A stretch of 64,000 nt of DNA from Bacteroidetes bacterium 47-18 (GTDB lineage Bacteria > Bacteroidota > Bacteroidia > Chitinophagales > Chitinophagaceae), in assembly GCA_001897155.1 (NCBI GenBank), contig MKSF01000006.1:158696-222695 (forward strand), in the 5' to 3' direction. The notes beneath the pieces were generated by a model that was not told where the DNA came from, did not search any database, and saw only the letters and a list, made by a program, of their open reading frames with translations. Position numbers and translations under genes: made by a program. Shown here in pieces: positions 44,164 to 53,029 of this stretch. Each line of letters begins with the position of its first letter. Within the stretch, counting starts at the first letter, position 1.

Positions 44164-44191
44164 AACAGGATATCCCATGGGTATCCTGTTT
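44164..44191. terminator. Intrinsic terminator between bTHX and hemW
   Basis: Stem AACAGGATA / TATCCTGTT enclosing TCCCATGGG, with T-rich tracts on the right (TTTCTGTTT) and A-rich on the left, suitable for both convergent genes. Confidence 0.8.
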
Positions 44192-44195
44192 CTGT

Positions 44196-45329
44196 TTAAA
44201 CGAACAGCATCCCGGCAATACGATCGGCATACAGCTTTCCTTCCAGGGTCAGCACGATCCTTTCGGATGTACTTTCCAGCCATCCTTTCTCCTGCAGCGG
44301 TACAATATCCTTCATCAACTGCTCCAGGAAGCTTTCCCTGAAATGAGCATTCATATATTGCAGGTCCAGCCCCCACATCGTGCGGATGCCGGTCATGACA
44401 TATTCATTCCAGTTATCCGCCTCCGTAAGCTGCTCGGTTTCATGCTGCAGCTTCCCCCGCTGCAATAAGGACCCTGAATAAAGCGCGTTGTTGGCAATAT
44501 TCCACTGCCTGCTGCTGCCGTTAAAGCTATGGGCCGAAGGCCCCAGCCCCAGGTACCATTCTTTTTTCCAGTAATTGGTATTGTGTATGGCGTAATGCCC
44601 GGGCAATGCGAAATTGGATATTTCATATTGCTCATAGCCATGCGCGGCCAGGGTACGGACCAGCAATTCAAATTGTACGGCTGCCTGCTCTTCGTCCAGC
44701 GGCGGAACTTTCTGATGCCGCACCTGCTGTTCCAGCAGGGTCCTGGGCTCAACGGTAAGCGCATAGGCTGAAATATGGGTGATGCCGAACCGTACCGCCT
44801 TTTCAATATGTGCCACCCACTCTTCATGGCTCAGGCCGGGAATGCCGTAGATGAGGTCTATGGAAACATTATCAAAACCGCTGCTCACAGCCGCTTCTAT
44901 GGCGTACTGCGACTGCTCCATCGTATGAGCCCGGTGCATAAAACGGAGATCGGCCTCCTTAAAGGACTGTATGCCTATGCTGAGCCTTTTGACACCCGCA
45001 TCTTTCAGCTCACGGAGATAAGCCTCCGAGATGTCATCCGGGTTGACCTCGAAAGTAACTTCCTCCATATTCCTGATATCCACCTCCAGCGTTGCTTCGA
45101 GGCTGCTGAAAATATCCCTTACCTGACCCGGTGTCAGTATCGAAGGGGTGCCGCCGCCTACATAAAGGGTTTTAACGGAGCCCGGCGGCAGGTAATGGCG
45201 CTGTAAGGCCATTTCAACCTTCAGGGCATCAATAAAGCTAGCAGTATGCTGCAGCTGTGTGGAAAAATGGAAATTGCAGTAATTGCAGCGTTGTTTACAA
45301 AATGGAATATGAATATAAATACCCGGCAC
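44196..45329 (-). CDS. hemW: Radical SAM haem chaperone HemW
   Basis: A 377-residue protein that binds haem and passes it to respiratory enzymes; formerly called a second coproporphyrinogen oxidase. MPGIYIHIPFCKQRCNYCNF gives the C11-x3-C15-x2-C18-x-F pattern of HemW (F follows the third Cys, replacing the fourth Cys of HemN). VGGGTPSIL, EVNPDD, RLSIGIQSF and DLIYGIPG are family blocks, and the C-terminal HemN_C region ends in a plain tail. No haem-synthesis genes are adjacent. Confidence 0.94.
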   Translation of the reverse strand: MPGIYIHIPFCKQRCNYCNFHFSTQLQHTASFIDALKVEMALQRHYLPPGSVKTLYVGGGTPSILTPGQVRDIFSSLEATLEVDIRNMEEVTFEVNPDDISEAYLRELKDAGVKRLSIGIQSFKEADLRFMHRAHTMEQSQYAIEAAVSSGFDNVSIDLIYGIPGLSHEEWVAHIEKAVRFGITHISAYALTVEPRTLLEQQVRHQKVPPLDEEQAAVQFELLVRTLAAHGYEQYEISNFALPGHYAIHNTNYWKKEWYLGLGPSAHSFNGSSRQWNIANNALYSGSLLQRGKLQHETEQLTEADNWNEYVMTGIRTMWGLDLQYMNAHFRESFLEQLMKDIVPLQEKGWLESTSERIVLTLEGKLYADRIAGMLFV

Positions 45330-45481
45330 GTATCAGGAGTTTGTAGAAAAATAAAGGACCTCGCTGCAAAATTCGGTTTATTTCGCCGGATTAATTCATA
45401 CAGGGAAAGAATTCTGTTTAAGCACAACCGCAATAATATGTTATATTTGAATCCGTAAAGCACACGAAACCGTCACAGGAG

Positions 45482-47476
45482 ATGAAGAGGATCGCATTTA
45501 TATGGATTTTATTATTTTGCTGTATCACCGCTTATGATACGCAGGCGCAGTCTGCCTATATCCCCGAAATACAGCATCCCCGGAATGCCGCGGTACGGAA
45601 TGCCATAGAGGAGCGCAAGTCGGGATGGAGCAGCCTGGGAGCAGCCACACTGCCGCTTGCCAGGGAACTCAAGCGCATGGACAGCCTGTATTATGTTCCC
45701 TGGATGATAGAGGGCGTATATCTCAAGCAGAACGCGGCAGATTATATCGGCTTCAATAATGCCATTGCCTCCCTGCGCAAGGCCTTTGACCTGCTGGAAA
45801 AAGATTATAAGAAATACCTGAAGACCAGGACCGGGGACATCTTCGTCTACTACCCCTTATATAACCTGCATTACGAGTTCTCCGTCATTGCGCATCACCT
45901 CACAGACTGTTACAGCTATACCAACCGCCCGGACAGCGCTTTCCGGATAGCCGCCCGGTTCGGTGCCTACAATCTCCAGTACGAAGGCGCATTCGGCAGC
46001 TTTGATACCAAAGCCTGGCTGGTGCACCGCAACAGGTTTTACACCTCGGAAAAATTCGGATTCCTGAAAAATACTATCGCGGAGAATGAAGTACTGGCCA
46101 ACGCCTACCTGGATTCGGCCATGATGAAGATCCGGAAGGACAAGCCTTTAAATGCCAATTTCCTGCAGCCGGGATATGAAACTTACCTGAAATATTCCGT
46201 CTATCACTATAAAGCTATCCTGTACGGATACAGCTTACAGATAGACTCTGCGCTGCATTATTATGAGCTGATGCGCAATACCCCTTATTTTTCCAATAAT
46301 AATTACGGGAACCTGCAGATGATCCGGGGCAATTTCCAGTCAGGCTTTGAAAGCTACCAGGCCGCCCAAAAGGAGTTCAACCAGGAAAAGCAGCTGCAGG
46401 AGTGGGCGTATTACAGCTCTATGCTGCTTGTCTATAAAAATGATATTCCCCGGGCCGCTGAAATGATGCGCACCATGATCAAGGAAGTGGGCTCTACTCC
46501 CGGCTACGGCTGGTACAATATCGCGCTGACCCGCGCGCTCAATTATGGCGGTAACACCGAAGACGCCGGCACCTACCTGAAAAAGGCCGCCAATTTCAAG
46601 GATGTGCATATCGGCACCACGCTGGGGCAGACGCATTATGATTTCAGCATCGCGCTCATCACTTACCACGAACTGAAAAACCAGCTGAAGTGGATCAGGT
46701 TTTCCGATAAGGGCTGGTGGTATAAGCCCTCCGGTCTTTTCAAGGCAGCCAGGTACTGGTTCAAGAGCATCATCCAGAAGTATAAGATCATCCTGCACCT
46801 GAAGGACAACCCTGAACGGGAGCAGGTGGTCTATAAGCTCTTCTCCACGGAGAATACCGTTGCCTGGGATGAGATACTTATGGGACTGGACGGTCTGAGC
46901 CATAATTATTTCCTGAAATATTACAAGGAGCAGGAGCAGAAAGATCCCCGGAATACTATACACGCTTATTTCAAATACGTACAGGCCTCGCTGCATTATA
47001 AAAAAGGGAATTATGATGAAGCCCTGAAGCTCGTTGAGGAATTGAACTCGCTGGGGATCGACAATGATTTTGAAAAGCTGTTCCGTGCCCGGATCCTCGA
47101 GCTTACCATTAATATCCGGAAAGCCGGCGGTACGGAAGAGAAAGACCTGGCTGCCGATATTGTGGCATTCTATACCGCCTACCCGCAGTTGTTTCCTTTC
47201 AGCGGCTTCAGGCTACCGGTCTATCTCCAGGGAGGTACAGACGAGCTCAGGGAAGCGCTGGCCGCCTACCGGATAGAATGGCTCCCCGCCCCCAGTGAAG
47301 ACGCCCCTTCGGTGGTATTGACCACGGGTCAGGACAAAAGCGTGAAGGTCACGGTCAATGCTCCCGGCTTACAGCACGCCACCACGGATATCCCCTGGGG
47401 CAAAGAGACAACCACCAGCCAGGTGGCTGCGTCGGTGGTTAAGGCGCTCTTCCATATTTACCAGCTGCCGGAATAG
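45482..47476 (+). CDS. Secreted hypothetical protein with duplicated C-terminal domain
   Basis: A 664-residue protein with a signal peptide (cleavage near DTQAQ). The bulk (about 30-560) is helical and repeat-like (YYKYLKTRTGDIF, SALHYYELMRNTPYFSNNN, HYKKGNYDEALKLVEEL is TPR-like). The last 110 residues (about 552-664) form a distinct unit with FYTAYPQLFPFSGFRLPVYL, GGTDELREALAAYRI, APGLQHATTDIPWG and SQVAASVVKALF. The next gene's C-terminal half is homologous to this unit. No named domain is recognised. Confidence 0.7.
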   Translation: MKRIAFIWILLFCCITAYDTQAQSAYIPEIQHPRNAAVRNAIEERKSGWSSLGAATLPLARELKRMDSLYYVPWMIEGVYLKQNAADYIGFNNAIASLRKAFDLLEKDYKKYLKTRTGDIFVYYPLYNLHYEFSVIAHHLTDCYSYTNRPDSAFRIAARFGAYNLQYEGAFGSFDTKAWLVHRNRFYTSEKFGFLKNTIAENEVLANAYLDSAMMKIRKDKPLNANFLQPGYETYLKYSVYHYKAILYGYSLQIDSALHYYELMRNTPYFSNNNYGNLQMIRGNFQSGFESYQAAQKEFNQEKQLQEWAYYSSMLLVYKNDIPRAAEMMRTMIKEVGSTPGYGWYNIALTRALNYGGNTEDAGTYLKKAANFKDVHIGTTLGQTHYDFSIALITYHELKNQLKWIRFSDKGWWYKPSGLFKAARYWFKSIIQKYKIILHLKDNPEREQVVYKLFSTENTVAWDEILMGLDGLSHNYFLKYYKEQEQKDPRNTIHAYFKYVQASLHYKKGNYDEALKLVEELNSLGIDNDFEKLFRARILELTINIRKAGGTEEKDLAADIVAFYTAYPQLFPFSGFRLPVYLQGGTDELREALAAYRIEWLPAPSEDAPSVVLTTGQDKSVKVTVNAPGLQHATTDIPWGKETTTSQVAASVVKALFHIYQLPE

Positions 47477-47635
47477 GTGCGCCGCCGGACAAATGCAGCA
47501 GAAGGCTGCGATACCCATTTTATGCCGTTACACTAAAATATATCGTCACCTACTGCGTTTAGAGGAAAGGATGACACACCCCGCACCAGTCCAGTCTGGC
47601 ATTTTTTTATGAACAATTGAAGTAATTTTACGCTG

Positions 47636-48310
47636 ATGAAATATACCATATACCTGTTTTTCACAATCCTGGTAGCGCTGCTGCCCGCTTTCCCGCCCGG
47701 TGCATACGCCCAGGATATCCTGAAAGGCAGGGTCCGGGAAACGGAAAGCAAGCTGCCGGTACCGGGAGCCTATATTGTGAATATCCATACCAATGAAGCT
47801 GTAATGACCGACAGCAACGGCAATTTCGAACTGAAAGCTTTCCCCGGAAACCTGGTCGAAATCCGGAAGGCAATGTACAATACCATCCCGTTGCGTGTCC
47901 CTGAAAGTGCAGCCCCGGGATTCTATGTGGTAGATATGGATCCTGCCGTTGGTCCTGATTCACTGGCACACTATATCAGTGACCTTACGGCAGCCATTAC
48001 GGAGCTCTATACGGCCTACCCGCTGCTGTTTCCTTACAACGACCTCGGTCTGCCGGTCTACCTGGAAGGCGGTACGGATGAGCTTAAGGAGGCGCTGGCC
48101 GGGTACCGCATCCAATGGCTCTCCGTTCCCGGTGAAGATATCCCCCACCTGGCATTGAAAATGGGCCGGGACAAAAGCCTGCAGATTATGGTCCGGGCTC
48201 CCGGCTTACAGCATACCGCGGATTTTTCCTGGGACCTGGACACCTCAGACAGCCAGGTAGCTGCAGAGATCGTCAAGACCCTGCTCCGGGTTTACCTGCT
48301 ACCGGGATAG
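47636..48310 (+). CDS. Chimeric secreted protein: regulatory-like N-domain and neighbour's C-domain
   Basis: A 224-residue protein with a signal peptide ending PGAYAQ. Residues about 26-110 (LKGRVRETESKLPVPGAYIV, AVMTDSNGNFELKAFPGN) are a CarboxypepD_reg-like beta domain, closely matching the next gene's N-terminus. Residues about 115-224 (LYTAYPLLFPYNDLGLPVYL, GGTDELKEALAGYRIQW, APGLQHTADF) match the C-terminus of the preceding gene. The gene looks like the product of a tandem duplication whose junction fused the two, and both upstream DNA and downstream DNA are duplicated too. It may still be functional, since both halves keep their conserved cores. Confidence 0.75.
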   Translation: MKYTIYLFFTILVALLPAFPPGAYAQDILKGRVRETESKLPVPGAYIVNIHTNEAVMTDSNGNFELKAFPGNLVEIRKAMYNTIPLRVPESAAPGFYVVDMDPAVGPDSLAHYISDLTAAITELYTAYPLLFPYNDLGLPVYLEGGTDELKEALAGYRIQWLSVPGEDIPHLALKMGRDKSLQIMVRAPGLQHTADFSWDLDTSDSQVAAEIVKTLLRVYLLPG

Positions 48311-48494
48311 CCCTGCAGTCAAACAATAAGATAAGCCTGTGCGTTATCAATTTGTACCACGTCACTAAAATATATTGCCGCATACCGCGTTTACAGGAGG
48401 GCATTTGAAATTTTACATTTTTCATTTGCACGTGTTGCCGGGGAAAGTGCAAGGGAAAATGATTTTTACGAACAATTGAAGTAATTTTACGCTG

Positions 48495-49229
48495 ATGAAA
48501 TATACCAAACACCTGTTTTTCACGATTATAACAGCGCTGTTATCCGCTTTTCTGCCCGGTGCATACGCCCAGAACATTATGAAGGGCAGGGTCCAGGAAT
48601 CGGAAAGCAAGCTGCCTATACTGGGGGTTTACATTGTGAATATCCATACCAATAAGGCTGTGATGACCGACAGCAGCGGGAATTTCGAGCTGGAAGTCTT
48701 TCCGGACAACCAGGTCGAGATCCAGAAGATCACGTACAAGACCATCAAACTGCGTGTTCCCAAAAGCACGCTCGCAGGATTCTATGTGCTGGATATGGAT
48801 TACGACAGTGGGGACATAGACCAGGACTCGCTGATGTACTACATCAATAAGAAGCCCGATTTTTTCACGGAACGGGAAAAGAACGCGGAAATGTACAGGG
48901 TGTACCTGAACCACTACCGTAAGGAAGATCTCAACCCGCTTGCCAACCCATTCGATTTCATCAGCAAAAGGAACAAGCAGATCTGGGCGTTCCAGAAAGC
49001 TTTTGATTACTGGGAAAAGGAAAAATTCATTGATTTCGTATTCAATGACAAATTAATTTTGCAGGTCACGGATCTGAATGAGGAGGCCCTGGCCGAATTC
49101 AAAAGACTGTACAGGCCGACCTATGAAATGATCAAATCCTTCCAGTCGGACTATGATTATTACCTTTACATTAAAATGTCAAGCCAGTACTTTCTGAGAG
49201 ACGCCAGTCAGAGATACTACAGACGTTAA
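48495..49229 (+). CDS. Secreted carboxypeptidase-regulatory-like protein
   Basis: A 244-residue protein with a signal peptide ending PGAYAQ and a CarboxypepD_reg-like domain at about 26-105 (MKGRVQESESKLPILGVYIV, AVMTDSSGNFELEVFPDN), nearly identical in layout to the chimeric neighbour. The remaining 140 residues (FFTEREKNAEMYRVYLNHYR, FQKAFDYWEKEKFIDFVFND) are helical and unrelated to that neighbour. This pattern is common for exported Bacteroidota proteins whose N-domain aids outer-membrane function; its role is unknown. The next gene starts 7 bp downstream. Confidence 0.75.
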   Translation: MKYTKHLFFTIITALLSAFLPGAYAQNIMKGRVQESESKLPILGVYIVNIHTNKAVMTDSSGNFELEVFPDNQVEIQKITYKTIKLRVPKSTLAGFYVLDMDYDSGDIDQDSLMYYINKKPDFFTEREKNAEMYRVYLNHYRKEDLNPLANPFDFISKRNKQIWAFQKAFDYWEKEKFIDFVFNDKLILQVTDLNEEALAEFKRLYRPTYEMIKSFQSDYDYYLYIKMSSQYFLRDASQRYYRR

Positions 49230-49236
49230 CCGCGAT

Positions 49237-50253
49237 ATGAAATTTTCTATAGGAGACCTTGTAAGAGTTAAGAAAACAGGGGAAGAAGGAACAGTGAGGG
49301 ATATACTTGAAGATGATATGTTCGAGGTGAATATCAACGGCACCGTATTCCCGGTGTATAAGGATGAGATAGAGCACCCCTACCTCCATTGGTTCCTGCA
49401 AAAGCAAAAAGTAAATAAGGTAAAGAAATCCGTCCTGGTGGAGGACCTGCCCGCAGACAAGAAGAAAAAGAAGCAGGACCTGGTGCACCATCAGCCGGGC
49501 TTTTCCCTGCAGTTCCTGCCGGAATATGAGCATGACGGGTTCGAGGAAGTGGTGACCAGGCTGAAGGTATATCTCATCAACCAGTCCATATACCACATTT
49601 ATATAGATTACAGGTGTGAGCTGAAGATCGGGAGCTTTTTCTCCCTCAAAACAGATATCCTTCCTTTCCAGACCTTTTACCTGCACGATATTCCTTACAG
49701 TATTATGCAGGAGCAGCCGGAGTTCAAATGGATCATCTTCACTGACAAAAAAGAAAAAGGCCCGCGTTTTGAGGACAGCCTGCGCATCAAGCCCAAAAAG
49801 CTGTTTGAATACCTGAACCGTATCCATTTCCTGAATGAGCCCACTTTCTCCCTGCAGATAGCAGCAGTCGAGCAGCCCGATACGGCTATGGAAGCCTTTG
49901 CCGAACCGGACGATACCTTAAAGGAAGAGTTTGATGATATATTCAGCCAGCCGGCACTTCCGGCCGTAAAGTACGAGATAGACCTCCATATTGAAAAGCT
50001 GGATTCCCGTCATAAGTATATGGACGCGTTCGAGAAGCTGTCCGTGCAGCTCCAGGCCTTCGAGCAGGCTATGAATGACGCCATCAGGACACAGCAGGAT
50101 CACCTTACCATCATCCACGGTGTGGGAAATGGCAAGCTAAAGCAGGAGATCCATAAATTGCTGCGGGTACAATATGAAGCCTACTGCTATTTTGTGCACG
50201 ATTATATGCCCCGTTACGGTATGGGCGCCACACAGGTAATTTTCAGAAAATAA
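49237..50253 (+). CDS. DUF2027 and Smr domain protein
   Basis: A 338-residue protein. Residues 1-50 form a KOW/SH3-like segment (MKFSIGDLVRVKKTGEEGTV, FEVNINGTVFPVYKDEIEHP) typical of DUF2027. The middle (about 85-210) is a beta-sandwich-like domain. The C-terminal about 75 residues form an Smr domain (YEIDLHIEKL, LTIIHGVGNGKLKQEIHKLL), with the LDLH-type and HGxGxG motifs. Smr domains nick DNA or RNA or remove stalled ribosomes. It probably supplies, as a separate protein, an Smr activity that MutS2 in this window lacks. 7 bp after the previous gene. Confidence 0.85.
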   Translation: MKFSIGDLVRVKKTGEEGTVRDILEDDMFEVNINGTVFPVYKDEIEHPYLHWFLQKQKVNKVKKSVLVEDLPADKKKKKQDLVHHQPGFSLQFLPEYEHDGFEEVVTRLKVYLINQSIYHIYIDYRCELKIGSFFSLKTDILPFQTFYLHDIPYSIMQEQPEFKWIIFTDKKEKGPRFEDSLRIKPKKLFEYLNRIHFLNEPTFSLQIAAVEQPDTAMEAFAEPDDTLKEEFDDIFSQPALPAVKYEIDLHIEKLDSRHKYMDAFEKLSVQLQAFEQAMNDAIRTQQDHLTIIHGVGNGKLKQEIHKLLRVQYEAYCYFVHDYMPRYGMGATQVIFRK

Positions 50254-50273
50254 AAAAACAAAACAGTTCTTAT

Positions 50274-50429
50274 ATGAGATGGAATAGAATATTTTGGATA
50301 ATAATGGCCAGCCTGCTGCTGGCGGGAACTCTTCCCAGTTGCGCTTCCAGGAAAAGCAATTGTAACTGTCCCAATGATATCAACGGCAAGCAGAAGCCTC
50401 CGCGTTCCTACAAAAGGAATGTCTATTAA
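50274..50429 (+). CDS. Small hypothetical lipoprotein (51 residues)
   Basis: MRWNRIFWIIMASLLLAGTL followed by PSCASRKSNCNCPNDINGKQ, with a lipobox LPSCA (C23) and a Cys-rich mature part with four cysteines in all. Too short for most ORF callers, but the signal, lipobox and stop are clean. 20 bp after the Smr gene. Function unknown. Confidence 0.6.
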   Translation: MRWNRIFWIIMASLLLAGTLPSCASRKSNCNCPNDINGKQKPPRSYKRNVY

Positions 50430-50490
50430 TACGCAGGCTCTACACAGCGCCGCCGAAGATGCAATACATTCATAGTTTGAAAATTAAAAT

Positions 50491-51369
50491 ATGGTAGTAA
50501 CACCCGGATCTATATCAACCAAAGACTTTCACGCATTATTGCTGGGCAGCGTATCGCCCCGCCCCATATGCTTTGCCTCTACTGTCGATTCGGAAGGCAG
50601 GCCTAACCTGGCGCCTTTCAGCTTTTTCAATGTATTCGGCTCCAGGCCGCCCATACTGGTATTCAGCCCGGCACGAAGGGTCAGGGACAATACCACTAAG
50701 CATACCCTTCAGAATATAGAAGCTACCCGGGAGGTAGTGGTCAATATGGTAAGCTACAGCATGGTACAGCAGCAAAGCCTGGCGAGCTGCGAATACCCTG
50801 AAGGTGTCAATGAATTTGAAAAAGCGGGCTTTACGGCCCTCCCCTCGGATATCGTCCGGCCTTTCCGGGTAAAGGAATCGCCCGTCAACCTGGAATGTAA
50901 GGTGCTGGATATTATCTATACCAGCCAGGAAGGCGGCGCCGGCAATCTTATCATCTGCGAGGTGGTGAAAATGCATATAGATGATGCCGTGCTGGATGAA
51001 AAAGGTATGATAGACCCGCATAAGATAGACCTGGTGGCCAGGATGGGAGGCGATTATTACTGCCGCGCAAGCGGGGACAGCGTATTCACTGTTCCCAAGC
51101 CTAACCTGGAGCTGGGCATAGGCATTGACAAGCTGCCCGAAAGCATCAGGACCTCCCGCATACTGACCGGAAACGACCTGGGCATCCTGGGCAATTGCAC
51201 GGCCATTCCCGTGGTCAGCAACAATATCCAGGACGCGCGCCTGAAAGAAATTTACAATACCTATGAAGCCGGCTCTGAGCAGCTCACCGATGCCCTTCAT
51301 AAATATGCGAGGGAACTGATAGGCCGCCAGGAAACAGAGCTGGCCTGGCAGGTCCTGCTATCCAATTAA
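50491..51369 (+). CDS. Flavin reductase-like, FMN-binding domain protein
   Basis: A 292-residue protein of the flavin reductase/DIM6-NTAB family. SVSPRPICFASTVDSEGRPN and LAPFSFFNVFGSRPPILVFS are the split-barrel FMN-binding signature, and TREVVVNMVSY and the NLECKVLDI strand follow. Length exceeds the basic domain because of a C-terminal extension of about 80 residues (LGIGIDKLPESIRTSRILTG) that looks helical. It would reduce flavin or bind FMN; partner oxygenases are not adjacent, though an LLM oxidoreductase is encoded elsewhere in the window. Confidence 0.82.
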   Translation: MVVTPGSISTKDFHALLLGSVSPRPICFASTVDSEGRPNLAPFSFFNVFGSRPPILVFSPARRVRDNTTKHTLQNIEATREVVVNMVSYSMVQQQSLASCEYPEGVNEFEKAGFTALPSDIVRPFRVKESPVNLECKVLDIIYTSQEGGAGNLIICEVVKMHIDDAVLDEKGMIDPHKIDLVARMGGDYYCRASGDSVFTVPKPNLELGIGIDKLPESIRTSRILTGNDLGILGNCTAIPVVSNNIQDARLKEIYNTYEAGSEQLTDALHKYARELIGRQETELAWQVLLSN

Positions 51370-51507
51370 TGAGCGATACAGGGCCAATAACAGCATTCCT
51401 GACTTTATCCTTTATGATCTTCTGATACCCGGCAGCAACAGCCTCCCGCTTTGCTGCCTTTATTCCTTAAAAAATGCCCGGAACGGTTCCGGAATTTATA
51501 ACCTGAA

Positions 51508-52119
51508 ATGAAAGTTTTACTGTCTTATTCCGCGCCTTTTCCTGCTTTAAGCTGGTACCTGCATCTCCTGCAGCAGCACACAGCAGCTGTAGCAATCGAT
51601 ATCCTGGACAGGTACCGGAAAATGAGCTATCGCAACCGGTATTATGTGACGGGAGCACAGGGAAGGCAGATGCTTTCTATTCCCCTGGAACAGGGCAGGA
51701 ACCAGCGTATTCCCTTAAAGGATGTCAGGACGGACAACGCTGTAAAATGGCAGTTGCAGCACTGGCGCACATTGGAAACGAATTACAGGAGCACACCGTT
51801 CTTTGAATATACGGCGCCGGTCTTCGAACCTTTATACCTGAAGCGCTACACTTTCCTGCATGACTTTAATTTTGAAAGTATGGAGACTGTACAAAGCCTG
51901 CTGAAGCTCCCCGTTACGTTCAAAGAAAGTATAGCCACAGAGATAGAACAGGCCGGCAATGATATCATTGATATCCGTGACAGCTTCAGTCACCGGCAGC
52001 CTGTCGGTAACATCATCCCGCCCGAATACCACCAGGTATTCAGCAGCCGCTGCGGGTTCCAGGAAGACCTGTCAATACTGGATTATATTTTTAACGAGGG
52101 ATTGCGCCTACAGGTATAA
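51508..52119 (+). CDS. WbqC-like family protein
   Basis: A 203-residue protein with the WbqC signature blocks KMSYRNRYYVTGAQGRQMLS and IPLKDVRTDNAVKWQLQHWR and NYRSTPFFEYTAPVFEPLY. Members occur in polysaccharide and lipid clusters and may be small glycosyltransferases or amidases, but the activity is unproven. No polysaccharide genes are nearby. Its last 12 bp overlap the convergent pyrF gene. Confidence 0.82.
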   Translation: MKVLLSYSAPFPALSWYLHLLQQHTAAVAIDILDRYRKMSYRNRYYVTGAQGRQMLSIPLEQGRNQRIPLKDVRTDNAVKWQLQHWRTLETNYRSTPFFEYTAPVFEPLYLKRYTFLHDFNFESMETVQSLLKLPVTFKESIATEIEQAGNDIIDIRDSFSHRQPVGNIIPPEYHQVFSSRCGFQEDLSILDYIFNEGLRLQV

Positions 52120-52911
52120 AGCCATCGCTTCCTGCAGCTCCTGTGCGGCCATACGGGCTTTTTCCGCGAAATCTGCCCCATTACCGGCATAGATAACGGC
52201 CCGGGATGCATTGATCAGCAAGCCGCAGTCCTTATTGAGAGCCGCTTTGGAAACGGAGGCCACATCCCCACCCTGTGCTCCTACTCCGGGCACCAGCAGG
52301 AAATGGTCCGGGAGGATGCTCCTGATATGGGCCAGCTGTTCCGTCCGCGTAGCGCCGGTTACAAACATCAGGTTATCCGGGGTGCCCCAGGAAGCTACGG
52401 TCTTCAGCACTTTCTCATACAGCAGCTCGTTATCCGACACAGGCAGGAACTGGAAATCCCTGCTGCCTTCATTGCTGGTGAGACCCAGCACGATGGTCCA
52501 CTTGTCCTTGGATTTCAGAAACGGCGCCACGCTGTCCTTACCCATATAGGGCGCCACCGTAACACTGTCATACGGGTAGGTCTCAAAAAAAGTTTTAGCG
52601 TATTGCTCAGAGGTATTGCCAATGTCTCCTCTCTTGGCATCCGCTATGGTAAAGCAGTCTGCCGGGATATGCTTTAAGGTGGCTTCCATGATCTCCCAGC
52701 CTTCAATGCCCTGCGCCTCGTAGAAGGCCGTATTAATCTTATAGGCTACGGCATAGTCCCTGGTGGCATCTATGATGGCTTTATTAAAGGTCAGCACAGG
52801 CTGATCGCCCTCCAGCAGATGTGGCGGAATCTTGTCTATCGAAGTATCCAGGCCTACACATAAATAAGATCTTTTCCTACGGATTTGGGCTATCAGCTCC
52901 TGTCTGTTCAT
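52108..52911 (-). CDS. pyrF: Orotidine-5'-phosphate decarboxylase (type 2)
   Basis: Decarboxylates OMP to UMP, the last step of de novo UMP synthesis. 267 residues, the length of the long type found in Bacteroidota and mycobacteria. CVGLDTSIDKIP opens the barrel, FTIADAKRGDIGNTSEQYA carries the catalytic DxKxxD, and VTGATRTEQL and LVPGVGAQGGD complete the phosphate site. It converges on the WbqC-like gene, and the 3' ends overlap by 12 bp. Confidence 0.96.
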   Translation of the reverse strand: MNRQELIAQIRRKRSYLCVGLDTSIDKIPPHLLEGDQPVLTFNKAIIDATRDYAVAYKINTAFYEAQGIEGWEIMEATLKHIPADCFTIADAKRGDIGNTSEQYAKTFFETYPYDSVTVAPYMGKDSVAPFLKSKDKWTIVLGLTSNEGSRDFQFLPVSDNELLYEKVLKTVASWGTPDNLMFVTGATRTEQLAHIRSILPDHFLLVPGVGAQGGDVASVSKAALNKDCGLLINASRAVIYAGNGADFAEKARMAAQELQEAMALYL

Positions 52912-53029
52912 ATATTTAAAATTGGGAGTAATAATTAATGCTGCGAAATTAATAATAGCGGGGCATAATCTAAAATTGCATACCGGCTTATTTTATCAGG
53001 CTGACCAGGAAAGGTACACCGCTCCGGCT

